DNA of 64,000 nt from Gigantopelta aegis. Lineage: Eukaryota; Mollusca; Gastropoda; Neomphalida; Peltospiridae. Position numbers and translations under genes: made by a program. The stretch lies in contig NC_054702.1 of assembly GCF_016097555.1 (NCBI RefSeq), forward strand, positions 66,332,978-66,396,977, read 5' to 3'. Below the pieces are notes generated by a model that saw nothing but the letters and a program-made list of their open reading frames with translations, searched no databases and was not told the origin of the DNA. Shown here piece by piece: positions 36,409-47,845 of the stretch; the stretch's first letter is position 1, and each line of letters opens with the position of its first letter.

Positions 36409-36770
36409 AGATGGGGATGTAGTTCAGTGGTGGACGTCCGCTTGAAGTACGAACATTAAGTCGTAACCGGCCTCGATGGTGTCGTGGTTAAGCCATCGTA
36501 TATGAGGCTGGTAGGTACAGGGTTCGCAGCCCGGTACCGGCTCCCACCCAGAGCGAGTTTTAACGACTCAGTGGGTAGATGTAAAATCACTACACCCTCT
36601 TCTCTCTCACTAACCACTGACAACTAACACACTGTCCTGGACAGAACAGCCCAGATAGCTGAGGTGTATGTGCTCAGGACAGCGTGCTTGAACCTTGATT
36701 GGATATAAGCACGAAAATAAGTTGAAATGAATGAAAGTCGTAAGATTAACCATTCTGTCCGGACTTGCTG
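36409..36770 (+). mobile_element. tRNA-like SINE head, split by SINE-B
   Basis: AAGATGGGGATGTAGTTCAG, then TGGTGGACGTCCGCTTGAAG (A-box TAGTTCAGTGG). After the inserted SINE-B it continues GTCGTAAGATTAACC, where a degenerate B-box is expected. The downstream body is not recognisable. Confidence 0.5.
36467..36734 (+). mobile_element. SINE-B, full length, nested
   Basis: Head CCGGCCTCGATGGTGTCGTG, B-box GGGTTCGCAGCCCGGTACC, tail AAGTTGAAATGAATG. A 9-bp duplication AAGTCGTAA lies at 36458-36466 and 36735-36743. Confidence 0.94.
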
Positions 36771-36904
36771 AGTTATTGTAATCTTTAAAAAACCGATACT
36801 GCTTAACTGGTATATGAACTATATGGTATATGCTGTCATATCTATTGGACAGATATTTTATTTTTTTCTTCAGTAGCTTCTCAGCGTATTGGTATAGTTT
36901 CTTT

Positions 36905-37195
36905 TGGACATCATTATATTTATTAATTATTGACTATTGGATATTAATAAAACATTTGATAATTCTGACATATAGTATTAGTAGAAACCAGCTACTGTCT
37001 TCCATTAGCAGCAAAGGATATTTTTTTTATAAATACTTTCCCACAAAACGAAAGAGTACATACCGCGGCCTTTTATATAGAAATTGTGGAGCACTGGTTA
37101 TCATGAGCAAAACAGTCAAGATTGGGCCTACAGAGGGTCCTCAATCCTACGACACAATCACCTCAGACAATCGCTCTACCGACTGATCCCGCTGC
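36905..37195 (-). mobile_element. Old SINE-C relative with a different head
   Basis: Diverged C tail and body (TTGACTATTGGATATTAATA; CAGCTACTGTCTTCCATTAG; AAAGAGTACATACCGCGGCC). Minus-strand head GGGATCAGTCGGTAGAGCGA then GTGTCGTAGGATTGAGG, which differs from the TAGCCCAGTGG head. Confidence 0.7.
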
Positions 37196-37691
37196 CCTAT
37201 CTATAAAAGAGTTGAATGCGTTTAGCTAATTGGTGGTTTAGTGATTCAGTTTTTATACTGATATAGTCTGGATTCTCTTTCCCACATGGCTAAAATTTTT
37301 AACAGTATCAGTGGGAACGTGTACATGCCAATGGCCGCCACAGTCGGTCCGCGCTTCAGTCTCACTCAAACAACCCCCCCCCCCCCCCCCCAACAGTTCA
37401 AGGCTAATTCCATGTCCTACACAGAAAATCCACACAACTGAGGTGTCTGCCAAGGACATCCTGATAAGAGTCTAAGTTCAACATCACCACAAAAATAAAA
37501 GTACTAGTAAATGAATGAAACATTTTAAGAGTAGCCAGGAAATTCTTGTCTCTGGATAGACAGCCCAGGCAGATATATAGCTACATGTTCGGCAGCTCGA
37601 AATCCAAGAACCTTCATCACCACATGGAAATAGGAACTCTTGAAAAGGAATGCTATGTTTCTTAATATTCTAGCATACTTTTTATGCTGCG
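37196..37691. other. Unassigned sequence with a C run
   Basis: A long C run at about 37375-37391. No recognised element. Confidence 0.6.
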
Positions 37692-38363
37692 TTTATTATA
37701 TGTAAAACGATCACTGGTACACTTGGCGTATCATAACATTTACTTAAAGTTTTGTAGTTTTATTTCGATTAATATTTTTTTTATGGGGATAACGTTTAAT
37801 TAACTGTTAAGTAAAAAAAACGTCTACTGAAACCAGGCACTTGTGTTTTTTCTAGCAAAGTGAGTCAGTGCACCACGACTGGTATATCAAATATCGTGGT
37901 AGTTGCTGTCCTGTCTGTTGAATGGTGCATGTAAAATATCTCTTGCTATTAATGTTGGCGTTGAACAAAATAAACTTTTAAAACTATTATATGTAAGCCG
38001 ATTATTGGTACACTTAGTGTATTACAACATTTGATTAAAGTTTTGTAGTTTTATTTGGATTCATATATTTTTCACGGGGATGAAGTTTAATAATTAACTA
38101 ATATTGTGTAAACAAAAATGTCTACGGAAACAAGGCATTTGTGTTTCTTCTAGCAAAGTGAGTCAGTGCACCACGACTGGTATATCAAAGACCGTGGTAT
38201 GTGCTATCATGTCTGTGGTGAATATAAAAGATCCCTTGCTACTAATGAAAAAAAATGTACCGAGTTTCCTCTCTAAAATTATACGTAAAAATTACCACAT
38301 TTTTCACATTCAATAGCCAATGATTAATAAATTAATATGCTCTAGTGCCTGTCGTGTCGTTAA
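37692..38363. repeat. Tandem duplication including a SINE-C
   Basis: 37692-37980 and 37983-38363 share unique sequence (TTTATTATATGTAA; AAAGTTTTGTAGTTTTATTT; CTAGCAAAGTGAGTCAGTGC) plus the SINE-C that follows. The copies are diverged. Confidence 0.85.
37861..37980 (+). mobile_element. SINE-C, internally deleted
   Basis: Body GTGCACCACGACTGGTATAT to TCTCTTGCTATTAAT, then a direct jump to the tail GTTGAACAAAATAAAC. Confidence 0.8.
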
Positions 38364-38606
38364 AGGGACATTCCCGAGTTTGTTGCATTGTAAGACGTTC
38401 CCGACTAATAAAATATTTCTACTATGAAATTTAACCTAGTACAAATATTAGAACAATCAGAAACACGTTTAATATACAGCCACTAATACATTATGCAAGA
38501 AAATATATTTGATATGTAATTACAATCGTTAAAAAATATCTGTTAGTCGATAACATCTTACAAATTGCAGCAAACTCAGGAATGTCCCTTTAAAAAAAAC
38601 AAAAAA
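38158..38606 (+). mobile_element. SINE-C, 5'-truncated, split by MITE-1
   Basis: Body CAGTGCACCACGACTGGTAT, then AATAGCCAATGATTAATAAA and TGTCGTTAA. The tail resumes after the MITE as TTAAAAAAAACAAAAAAACG. Confidence 0.85.
38360..38593. mobile_element. MITE-1 copy 3, complete, nested
   Basis: TTAA at 38360-38363 and 38590-38593. Ends AGGGACATTCCCGAGTTTGT and GCAGCAAACTCAGGAATGTC. About 226 bp between the TTAA sites. It sits in the SINE-C GTCGTTAAAC motif. Confidence 0.9.
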
Positions 38607-38635
38607 ACGTTAACTTTAGTGTGCATACATGATTT

Positions 38636-38839
38636 AATTTCATTTATACTTATTTTCGTACTTATATCCAATTAAGGTTCAAACATGCTGTCCTGGGCTG
38701 CCTGTTCAGGACCGAGGGTCAGTGGCTAGTGGTTAGTGAGAGAGAAGTCTGTGTAGTGGCCTTACACCTACCCACTGAGTCGTTAAAACATACCCTGGAT
38801 GGGAGCCGGTACCGGGCTGCGAACCCAGAACCTATATGG
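38636..38839 (-). mobile_element. SINE-B, head-truncated
   Basis: CTTATATCCAATTAAGGTTC, CATGCTGTCCTGGGC, AGTGGCCTTACACCTACCCA, GGGAGCCGGTACCGGGCTGC, then it stops before the A-box region. Confidence 0.88.
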
Positions 38840-39880
38840 GCCGAGCGGTCCAATTTGATGCCAGGTAGGATAAGGTCTATTGCACACAGCGGCCTACAGA
38901 GTGGTGCTTCATGTTCCCTTTGTTTCATTTCAGTCGGAGATGATTAAATCGCATCGCCGAACTTTTGGCTTTAGTAATCTCCCATAAGAAGAGAGCGTGC
39001 CGTTTTCCTCTTCACTTTTTAAAGACTCGCTACTTCAACACTACAAGCGAATCAGGAAGACGAATAATTTTCTTGCCGTCGACTGGTGCACAATAAAAAT
39101 AATTTTTTAAAGTGTGATCATATTGGATTTATTGAAAGGCTCATTTTGTTTTGTAGTGTCCAGCACAAACGCAAAGGTGAAAGGGTAAGAGGGTGGGGAA
39201 TGACGACACTGGAACAAAAACCTCTCCTAGCAGTCAAAGTGGACGCGTCCCGTTAATGCTGTATATTTTCATTCCGTTAAGATATCTAATTGTTCTCTGA
39301 AATTAAACCCTTTATGAGCTACTTTGCTACACGGAGTAACACGTTTAATAAAGACCTCTCCCCGGGGCTACGGGGGATAATGAATTAGTTGAAAATGAAA
39401 TGAAGAACAATATGTCTTGACGCGGTTCATTGGGGTCAAGGGAGGTAATTTCCCTTTTAGCAAGTTTTCAAATATTTCAAAGCTGTTAATTTTGGCAAGC
39501 TATTGATAGCCACCACGCCGTTTAGACCGGGAAATTATTACGCACGCAAGATTACCAATTTAGTTCAAGACACGAGATTTTGTTTTTCAAGTGGACAGAC
39601 GCCTTTTTACCACAGACTAAATTGCGTAATGTCTGTTATATTTAGAAAATTATGTTTTTGATCATTTGTTCATCAACTCAGGACGGATTTTGATAGCCCC
39701 AGAGTAATTGTCTTAAAGTCTTTTTGTCGATGGTTATTGCTGAAGTTATTTTTTAGTCATTTTTAGTTATTACAGTAACTCTAATATATAATGAAAAAGA
39801 TATGAATTATTGTAATTCTTTTATATTAATTTTTATATGAAAACATATAATTCAAAGATCCAAAGAAAGCAAATATCGAG
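38840..39880. other. Repeat-poor unique sequence
   Basis: About 1 kb without internal repeat matches, with CpGs and AT-rich homeodomain-like cores (GAATAATTTTC; ATGAATTAGTTG; GGGAAATTATTACGC). It contains GGGAGGTAATTTCCCTTTT, a partial palindrome. It could hold a conserved non-coding element. Confidence 0.4.
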
Positions 39881-40012
39881 TTGTACAGCGCTCGCTCGAT
39901 GCGCGGTCGGTCTAAGATCGATCACCGTTAGTGGGCCCATTAGGCTATTTATCCCTCCAGCCAGTGCACCACAACTGGTGTATCAAAGGCCGTGGTAAAT
40001 AAAACATTTCCT
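39881..40012 (+). mobile_element. SINE-A, internally deleted
   Basis: Head and body from TGTACAGCGCTCGCTCGATG through CTGGTGTATCAAAGGCCGTG, then an abrupt join at about 39997 to the extreme tail AAATAAAACATTTCC. Confidence 0.85.
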
Positions 40013-40156
40013 ATTCCTATCTACAAACACATTTGCGTTAAAGATAAAAACATTGTGTATTTTGTACTTTGACCACTCGGTTTTCTATAACACAAATATC
40101 ATACTATTATAATTTTAAGTTACACAAAATAATTTATGCTTTATTATTATTCACTA

Positions 40157-41200
<1,044 letters not shown>

Positions 41201-41598
41201 AAAGGGACTATCCTGAGTTTGCTGCTATTGTAATATATTTACGATTAACAGATCCTTTTTGATGACTAAAATGACATATTAACGATATTTTCTTATTTAG
41301 AATATCAATATCTTAATAAACAAGGTGCTTGTTGTCGTCTTAATATTTGTAGTAGCTTAAACCAGATTTCACCTTCCAATAATTTTGTACGTACCAAAAA
41401 AAAAGAAGTACAATTACGAAGTGAAATAAGCACTGATTGCTCCAGACATTAGCACACGACGGCAAACACATTGGATATACAAATATTGGTATTTGAAAAA
41501 CCCCAAATGTTTTTAATATTTAATTTTAGTCGCGAAAACAGCTCTTGGTTAATGGGAAACATCTTTCAATGGCTGCAAACTCGGGATAATCGCTTTAA
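41201..41598. mobile_element. MITE-1 subfamily B, complete
   Basis: Left AAAGGGACTATCCTGAGTTT, right GCTGCAAACTCGGGATAATC with TTAA at 41595-41598. The interior differs from copies 1-3 and matches 42836-43062 (TATTTTCTTATTTAGAATAT; GTAGTAGCTTAAACCAGATT). Confidence 0.8.
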
Positions 41599-42240
41599 AT
41601 GAACACATTTGAGCAACATACTGATACCATTATAGTAGTAGTGTCCCCAACCCTGACATATCTGAATCCTCCACTAAAAGCCCTATTAACAGGGTCATAA
41701 ATAATCTACAGCATAATATTCACCTCCACTCATTATAACTACTACTAGTCATAAGGCAAGATTTTAAATGATTTTTGTCTTTGTTGTTTCAAAAGTGAAC
41801 TTTCTTTTCCCCAACAAATGTTTTTATTTTTATTTTTTATTATTATTTTTTTTGGTGTAACGTGGTGCATTGTTTTGGAGCATGATTGTAAACTAAAATA
41901 GACTGTCAATGCAAATGAAGAAATAATTTATTTATCTAATACGACAGCGCCGATGCAAGTAAAAACACATTTTCCAGACCAAAGCCTTTCCGTCATTAGA
42001 AAACGTCAATGACGCATGCAGTATGACAATATGTGCATTAACTTATGTTATTAAAAACACGAAACGTCGGGTTAGAAGCTAAATTGTAAAGACGGCAGAT
42101 GATTACCCAGGGAGACAATTCCATTTAAAAAAAACCTTGTGGCTTTTTTCTTCTATTCTTGTTTTATTTATTTATTTAAAATATTTTATTTAATGGTATA
42201 AAGTTAAGTAGTACACACGTCTAAATTAAATACTACTTCA
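41599..42240. other. AT-rich unassigned sequence
   Basis: No recognised element. Confidence 0.6.
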
Positions 42241-42263
42241 GTATGTATGTATGTATGTATGCA

Positions 42264-42295
<32 letters not shown>

Positions 42296-42320
42296 CGCAC
42301 GCACGCACGCACGCACACAA
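42241..42320. repeat. (GTAT)n-(GCAG)n-(GCAC)n tetranucleotide block
   Basis: Three adjoining tetranucleotide arrays that differ by single-base steps. Confidence 0.95.
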
Positions 42321-42835
42321 GCAAGCACAAATGTATGAACATATGTATGCACATACGCACGCACGTATGTTTGCGTGTGTGTATATGTGCATATTCAAAA
42401 TACCCGTGTATTCCTTTTAAGTCATCCACATTAGGAAGTAAAATAATATAGTTTTGTAGGAGGCATGAATACCAGGCATAACAAATTCCTTAATTAACCC
42501 ATTTTGAGTGATAGTTTTGGTATCAGACATTGATAGAAATCAAAGATGCCAACTTAACAAAATTAATGCATCATTCAAAACTGTATGAGGGAACTTTGAT
42601 TAACTAATGTTTTTTTCATAACCAAGAAATATGTCTAAAAGCTAGATTAACAGACTTACTTCTCTGATTAACCTTTTGTCTTCTATAGGCACTTTAGTTT
42701 TGGTGTCGGATGGAAATAAAATTTAATACTTTTCATCAGTATAATTTTAATGAACACGTTATACCACACATAGATATATATTTTAAAATGCTTTCTTCAT
42801 CATCATAGCTCATTAAGAAATGACAGTCATGGCTC

Positions 42836-43062
42836 TTAAAGGGGCATCCCTGACTTTACAGACAATTAAACATGTTCCATGCTAGCAAGGCTTTTAATGA
42901 ATAAAACTGGATATTAATTATATTTTCTTGCTTATAATATTAATGTTTGTACACCATGTGTTTTGGGGATTTCTAATGTTTGTAATAGCTTAAACAGGAT
43001 TTGTTTTTACATGTACAAACGTATTGAAGGCAAATCCACTTTGAGCTGCTAATTTGAATTTT
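42836..43062. mobile_element. MITE-1 subfamily B, left half
   Basis: TTAA at 42836, GGGGCATCCCTGACTTTACA, then the subfamily B interior TAATAGCTTAAACAGGATTT. It lacks the right terminus. Confidence 0.65.
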
Positions 43063-43111
43063 TGGGCCTGGTGTTGACCACTTTTGAAATATGTCCATAT
43101 GTACATATGTC

Positions 43112-43115
<4 letters not shown>

Positions 43116-43161
<46 letters not shown>

Positions 43162-43183
43162 GTGCCTTCGCGCGTGCGCGCGT
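43116..43183. repeat. (GT)n plus alternating CG/TG tract
   Basis: (GT)20 followed by CGCGCGTGCGCGCGTG at 43169-43184, an alternating purine-pyrimidine tract able to form Z-DNA. Confidence 0.92.
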
Positions 43184-43799
43184 GCTGTCTTTTTCTTTTA
43201 TCTCCCAGCATGCGTCTCTTGTGTGCACTTTTGTGGATATTGGAATGGCAGGAGAAACGCTTCCGATTCCAGTGATCAAAGCTTGACGGCGCACATCTAC
43301 AAATACGACGCGTCTTACCGGTTGGAACTCAAACATATTGATTTAGTTTCATTCGCCTCTCTGATGTCGAAGATGAAAGCGCAAATCAATTGTGAAATGG
43401 AGTTTTCGATTACTGGGAGGGTTAAAACCCAACGAGTGAACAAAAGAGTACATATAAGTAAAATTGTGAAATTTTACCATTTTACCATTAAAAGAACATA
43501 TAATGTATTACTATTTTACTATTATTGAACCCGAAATGTACTATTTTACCATTAATCAGCGTCCAATAATGAACCTGAAAAAGTTAATGTACTACTGTGC
43601 CATTATTCCTCTTTCTTACTTACCCGTTGGTGAGAACATCATGCGCTATTTTTGATAACACATACTTGTTAACACATGTACGTGTGTTAACAATTTCAAG
43701 ACATACGACTGGCTGCTCCTATGTGATGGCCAGATCTCCAGTGTCATACATCCAATGAAAAACCAGCTCGAACGAATTAGATTACACTGTGACATATTG

Positions 43800-43800
<1 letters not shown>
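43184..43800. other. Unassigned sequence
   Basis: 43270-43440 is somewhat CpG-rich and open in frame (43091-43528) but has no recognised domain. TTTTACCATT-type motifs repeat at 43470-43550. Confidence 0.45.
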
Positions 43801-43842
<42 letters not shown>

Positions 43843-43852
43843 TTATTTTTAT
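43801..43852. repeat. (TTA)n microsatellite
   Basis: About 14 TTA units, then T-rich. Confidence 0.95.
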
Positions 43853-44082
43853 TTTTATAGTTGACATATAGTTAACCTGACAATCATTTGTTATTGACGC
43901 GTAAGTTAGCTACAAGTACAAGGGCTATAAATAACTTTCAATTGAAAAAGATTTATCTTACATCTTGTTGCTTAAAAACGTATCAAACTGGTTTTCGCTC
44001 GTTAGATACATTTTAAAACAACTCGTTGTAAGATAAATGGTATCTAACAGCCACTCGTCTCGTATTCTCTATGTATAACGTT

Positions 44083-44300
44083 TAAAGGTGCAGACCCTAG
44101 TTTTAGACCGTGAAAAATGGGAATTAAAATTTGGTTACTATACAAACCTGTAACACATCGGGATAACATTATAATAGAGTGAAACTAAAAATATATGATG
44201 TTTAAACGAGAAATACAATTTGGCTCGGTAATAGTTACTTCTCAAAGGTATGTGCGATATTCGTCGTAGTGTTTTAAAACTAGGGTATTTCATTTTGATA
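44083..44300. mobile_element. Foldback element, AAAGGTGCAGACCCTAG type
   Basis: Left TTAAAGGTGCAGACCCTAGT, right TTTTAAAACTAGGGTATTTC: inverted ends sharing ACCCTAGTTTTA. AT-rich interior. Single copy here. Confidence 0.5.
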
Positions 44301-44501
44301 AAATATCAGAGCTTGTAATTGAAATAAGTGTTATCAATCACTTTAAAATGTTATTATCACTGTACATATGCATCGCCAAGCCCACGACATTTTCTCGAAA
44401 CTAATAACAAGATAGTGAATTAAAGTTCCTTTTCTGTTCTGTTCTGTTCTCAACAGTTTATAAAAGAAAACAATTGTTTATATACTTCACCATAATTTTC
44501 G

Positions 44502-44545
<44 letters not shown>

Positions 44546-45227
44546 ACAACAACAACAGCAACAAAACACGTCAACCAAAATTATAAAAATCATCAATTTT
44601 TATATAATTATATATATATATTTTAATTTTAATAATACAAATTACAAATGTCAATCACAATTATTCATATCGACACAAAATATACACACATCGACCAAAC
44701 CTACATAATATGCAATAGAATGACCTCGAGGTATTTAAAATATTTTCAGTATAATACATCAAATTAATTTGGTTCAATTTCTCGACAATAGGAAACACCC
44801 AGAATATCCCCATCAATAAATCAGTGGAGTTGAATTGTATTACCCTCTTTATGAGGAGTGTATATCCTTTGATGCCAGATTTCCCGAGAGTCTGACGTCA
44901 ACCCACACGTGATATACAACCAATGACGATGACGGGTGGAGCAGATATACGACCGGCATGCACTTCACACCCATGAGTTGTTAGAAAGTAGTCAGACGGG
45001 TTCACTTCTGATGTGAGATTTTTTTTGCAGAACGAAAAGCAATTTGGAGAGAAACCGCATGTCGTAAATATTTGGATATTGATATATTTTAATTTTGTTT
45101 TCTATTACAGAACCCAGCGCGTCTCCAAAAATGGCCTTATTGGAATACAGTGAAGTTTGATGTCAGGTTACTACAACCACTGCTACTGCATTTGTAGATA
45201 ACAATACTTCGATAAGAACAGCAGCAG
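44301..45227. other. Unassigned sequence with (ATC)n
   Basis: (ATC)14 at 44503-44544 followed by (AAC)n. A (TTCTG)n-like tail at 44420-44452. 44860-45000 is less AT-rich and unrecognised. Confidence 0.55.
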
Positions 45228-45665
45228 CTACACCACCACCACCAACAACAACAACTACTACTACAACTACTTGTTCAACAACTGCCTTTGCTAATGCTAC
45301 TACAGCTACTTCTACTGCAGTTGTTGCTACCGCTGCTAGTGCTGTTGATATTTCTACTGCTATTAATGTTTCTACTAGTATTGGTGCTATTGCTGTTGCT
45401 TGCCATTACAGTTGCTACTACTACTATTGCAGCTGTTTCTATTACTGTTGCTACTGCTACTATTGCTGCTGCTGCAGTTCCTGTTACTGATGGTACTGCT
45501 ACTGTTGCTAATGCTACGTTTGCTGCTGCAGTTCCTGTTACTGTTGGCACTGCCACAATTGCTATTTCTATTACTGTTTCTACAGCTACGATTGCGCTTG
45601 CTGCGTCTCTTGCTGCTGCTACTGCTACTGTTCTTGCTCCTGAGCCAGCTGTTGTTGCCAGTACC
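45228..45665. repeat. Degenerate trinucleotide tract (CTR/TTR type)
   Basis: About 440 bp of interrupted ACC/AAC, then GCT/ACT/GTT triplets, in near-constant triplet register. Frames of 116-160 codons stay open on both strands (Ala/Val/Thr- or Leu-rich). The minus-strand frame starts with about 40 less repetitive residues (45640-45757). A gene is not supported, but a low-complexity exon cannot be excluded. Confidence 0.75.
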
Positions 45666-45960
45666 ACCTGTGAAATATTTTGCAGAATGTCTGTCACATG
45701 CTGGTTGTCAGCTACACCAATCTGATGATACATTTGCATCACATCGTTGACTACCAATTGATTAAGTTAAAATGATACGATGCCAAAACAGAACGTCCAC
45801 GAAAATTAAAATAATACAAATTACGTGTTTTTTTCTTGTCTAGTAAAAACCAAAGATTATAACCTAATGGAACTGACAGACCAAAATGCTATAGTTTTTT
45901 TAATGAATGTAATAAAATAAAAAATCCGTAACTTTATTTCCATTGTATTTCAAGAAAAAT

Positions 45961-46353
45961 TTACCAGCCTCGGTGGCGTCGTGGCAGGCCATCGGTCTAC
46001 AGGCTGGTAGGTACTGGGTTCGGATCCCAGTCGAGGCATGGGATTTTTAATCCAGATACCGACTCCAAACCCTGAGTGAGTGCTCCGCAAGGCTCAGTGG
46101 GTAGGTGTAAACCACTTGCACCGATCAGTGATCCATAACTGGTTCAACAAAGGCCATGGTTTGTGCTATCCTGCCTGTGGGAAGCGCAAATAAAAGATCC
46201 CTTGCTGCTAATCGGAAGAGTAGCCCATGTAATGGCGACAGCGGGTTTCCTCTCAAAATATGTGTGGTCCTTAACCATATATCTGACGCCATATAATCGT
46301 AAATAAAATGTGTTGAGTGCGTCGTTAAATAAAACATTTTTTTTCTTTCTTTC
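45961..46353 (+). mobile_element. SINE-D, full length
   Basis: Nearly identical to 18782-19170: head GCCTCGGTGGCGTCGTGGCA, B-box GGGTTCGGATCCCAGTCGAG, A-type tail. A 13-bp duplication TTTCAAGAAAAAT lies at 45948-45960 and 46354-46366. Confidence 0.94.
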
Positions 46354-46366
46354 TTTCAAGAAAAAT

Positions 46367-46914
46367 CGGATCCAAACGTTTTTTCAAGAAAATATTAGAT
46401 ATTGAAAATATTTTATCCAGAATCTTGAATCGTTTATGAAGTAAAATAATTCCTATAAACAAGTGAATAATTTATGCTGTCAATAAGTATAAAATTGTTT
46501 GATCAACGTTTAGGCCAACTGTTACTCGTTTTCATATGACATCGTCACAAATTCATAAGACTATACAAATCTAGTAATGTTGGACTTCTACAGCACTGTT
46601 TGGAATTCCAAAAACCCCAGACACATTAAATTACTGAGTCTATCTTAACTTATTTATTGTTGATCTCCCATTAGTATAGTTTATATCCGTGAACGGATTT
46701 ACCCTTCTTAGTCTGTGTGGTAATAAATCACACTTGACCCACGGTTTTGTATTACAATTCATGCTAGTAGGAAAATGAAAAGAACATAATCAATATTTAA
46801 GGACAACAAAGACTACTAAAAGCCATACACCACCTGTGACATTTTCAAACAGCGAGGTATACTTAAAATCCAATTTAGAAAACATAATTCATACTACTGC
46901 CTTTGATTATAAAT
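46367..46914. other. AT-rich unassigned sequence
   Basis: No recognised element. Confidence 0.6.
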
Positions 46915-47225
46915 GATACATTTTTACACGTCCAGGGGCCAGCTTCCATATGCGCGTGCTGTAACCTCACCGTGGTGCAGGGGTGTAACATTCTCTTTGA
47001 GAATGGCCAATACAGCACAAATTGAAATTTTGAGTAAAAGTCAGTGTCTATCTGTGATATTTGTATGTTTGCACAGTTCTGTACACTGATTTTGTTTGAA
47101 TCTTGAATTTTTATATTGATGTTGATCATCACCTTATTTGTTTGCATTGCCATAGTTTGACACCCAGTAGCCGATGTATTTTTCGTGCTGGGGTGTCGTT
47201 AAACATGCATTCATTCATTCCATAT
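46915..47225 (+). mobile_element. LINE-like 3' end with (CATT)n tail
   Basis: CCTCACCGTGGTGCAGGGGT, CATTCTCTTTGAGAATGGCC, then GTTTGACACCCAGTAGCCGA, TGTATTTTTCGTGCTGGGGT, GTCGTTAAACATGCATTCAT. The final 75 bp resembles the SINE-C tail, and a piece recurs at 49271-49315. There is no frame, so it is probably a 3' UTR. The LINE class is inferred. Confidence 0.6.
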
Positions 47226-47845
47226 ACGCAAGTTCGCAACTGCGTACCACCCGAGATTACAAATATTTTTTATATTAAAATATATGATGTAAATGCGTGT
47301 ATGCTCTATGTTTTATTCCATCGCTGAAAAAGTCTGCGTACCACCTGAAAATCCATTTATTATCCAGAAAGGAAAATTCTAACAGATGTCTTAAATATTT
47401 GCTTCACTAAAATATAAGTTCCAAGCACATTTATTAGTAATTAAATGTCTTCATTCTGCATGGTGTGGTGTTCGGATTCTTGTGGCTCTTTGAAATAGAG
47501 ATTTCAATCTGATGACAAGATGAAGTCGTTTTTACAGTAGTTAAAACCCATATTAATGTTTTATCCAATAACACATTTAGAAGACCCCCTAAAATATTAA
47601 GAGGCAGCAATTACTTTGTGTGTTAAAGATGTAAAAGCCGCAAGATGAAGCATTTTGTTTCTTACTTTATTGGTTTGGCACGAATAAGCATTTGTTAAGA
47701 GAATCAGCAAAAGCGGAAGTTTGTCCGAGGTCTCACTAAATTGTTCACTTCCGGGTCAAAGTTCAGTCATCGCGGTCAACAATAGTTCCTAATTGTGACA
47801 CGTGTTGTAGTTCACATAATCACTTCTAGTAATAGAGGAATGAGC
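47226..47845. other. Unassigned sequence
   Basis: No recognised element. Confidence 0.6.

Noticed and set aside
36409..36466. tRNA gene
   Set aside because: The A-box is good but there is no acceptor-stem pairing or intact T-arm. SINE heads at 6294, 18782, 30224, 33263, 33924 and 45961 were rejected for the same reason.
42204..42451. Cys/Ala/Arg-rich frames on both strands
   Set aside because: Translations of adjoining tetranucleotide repeats.
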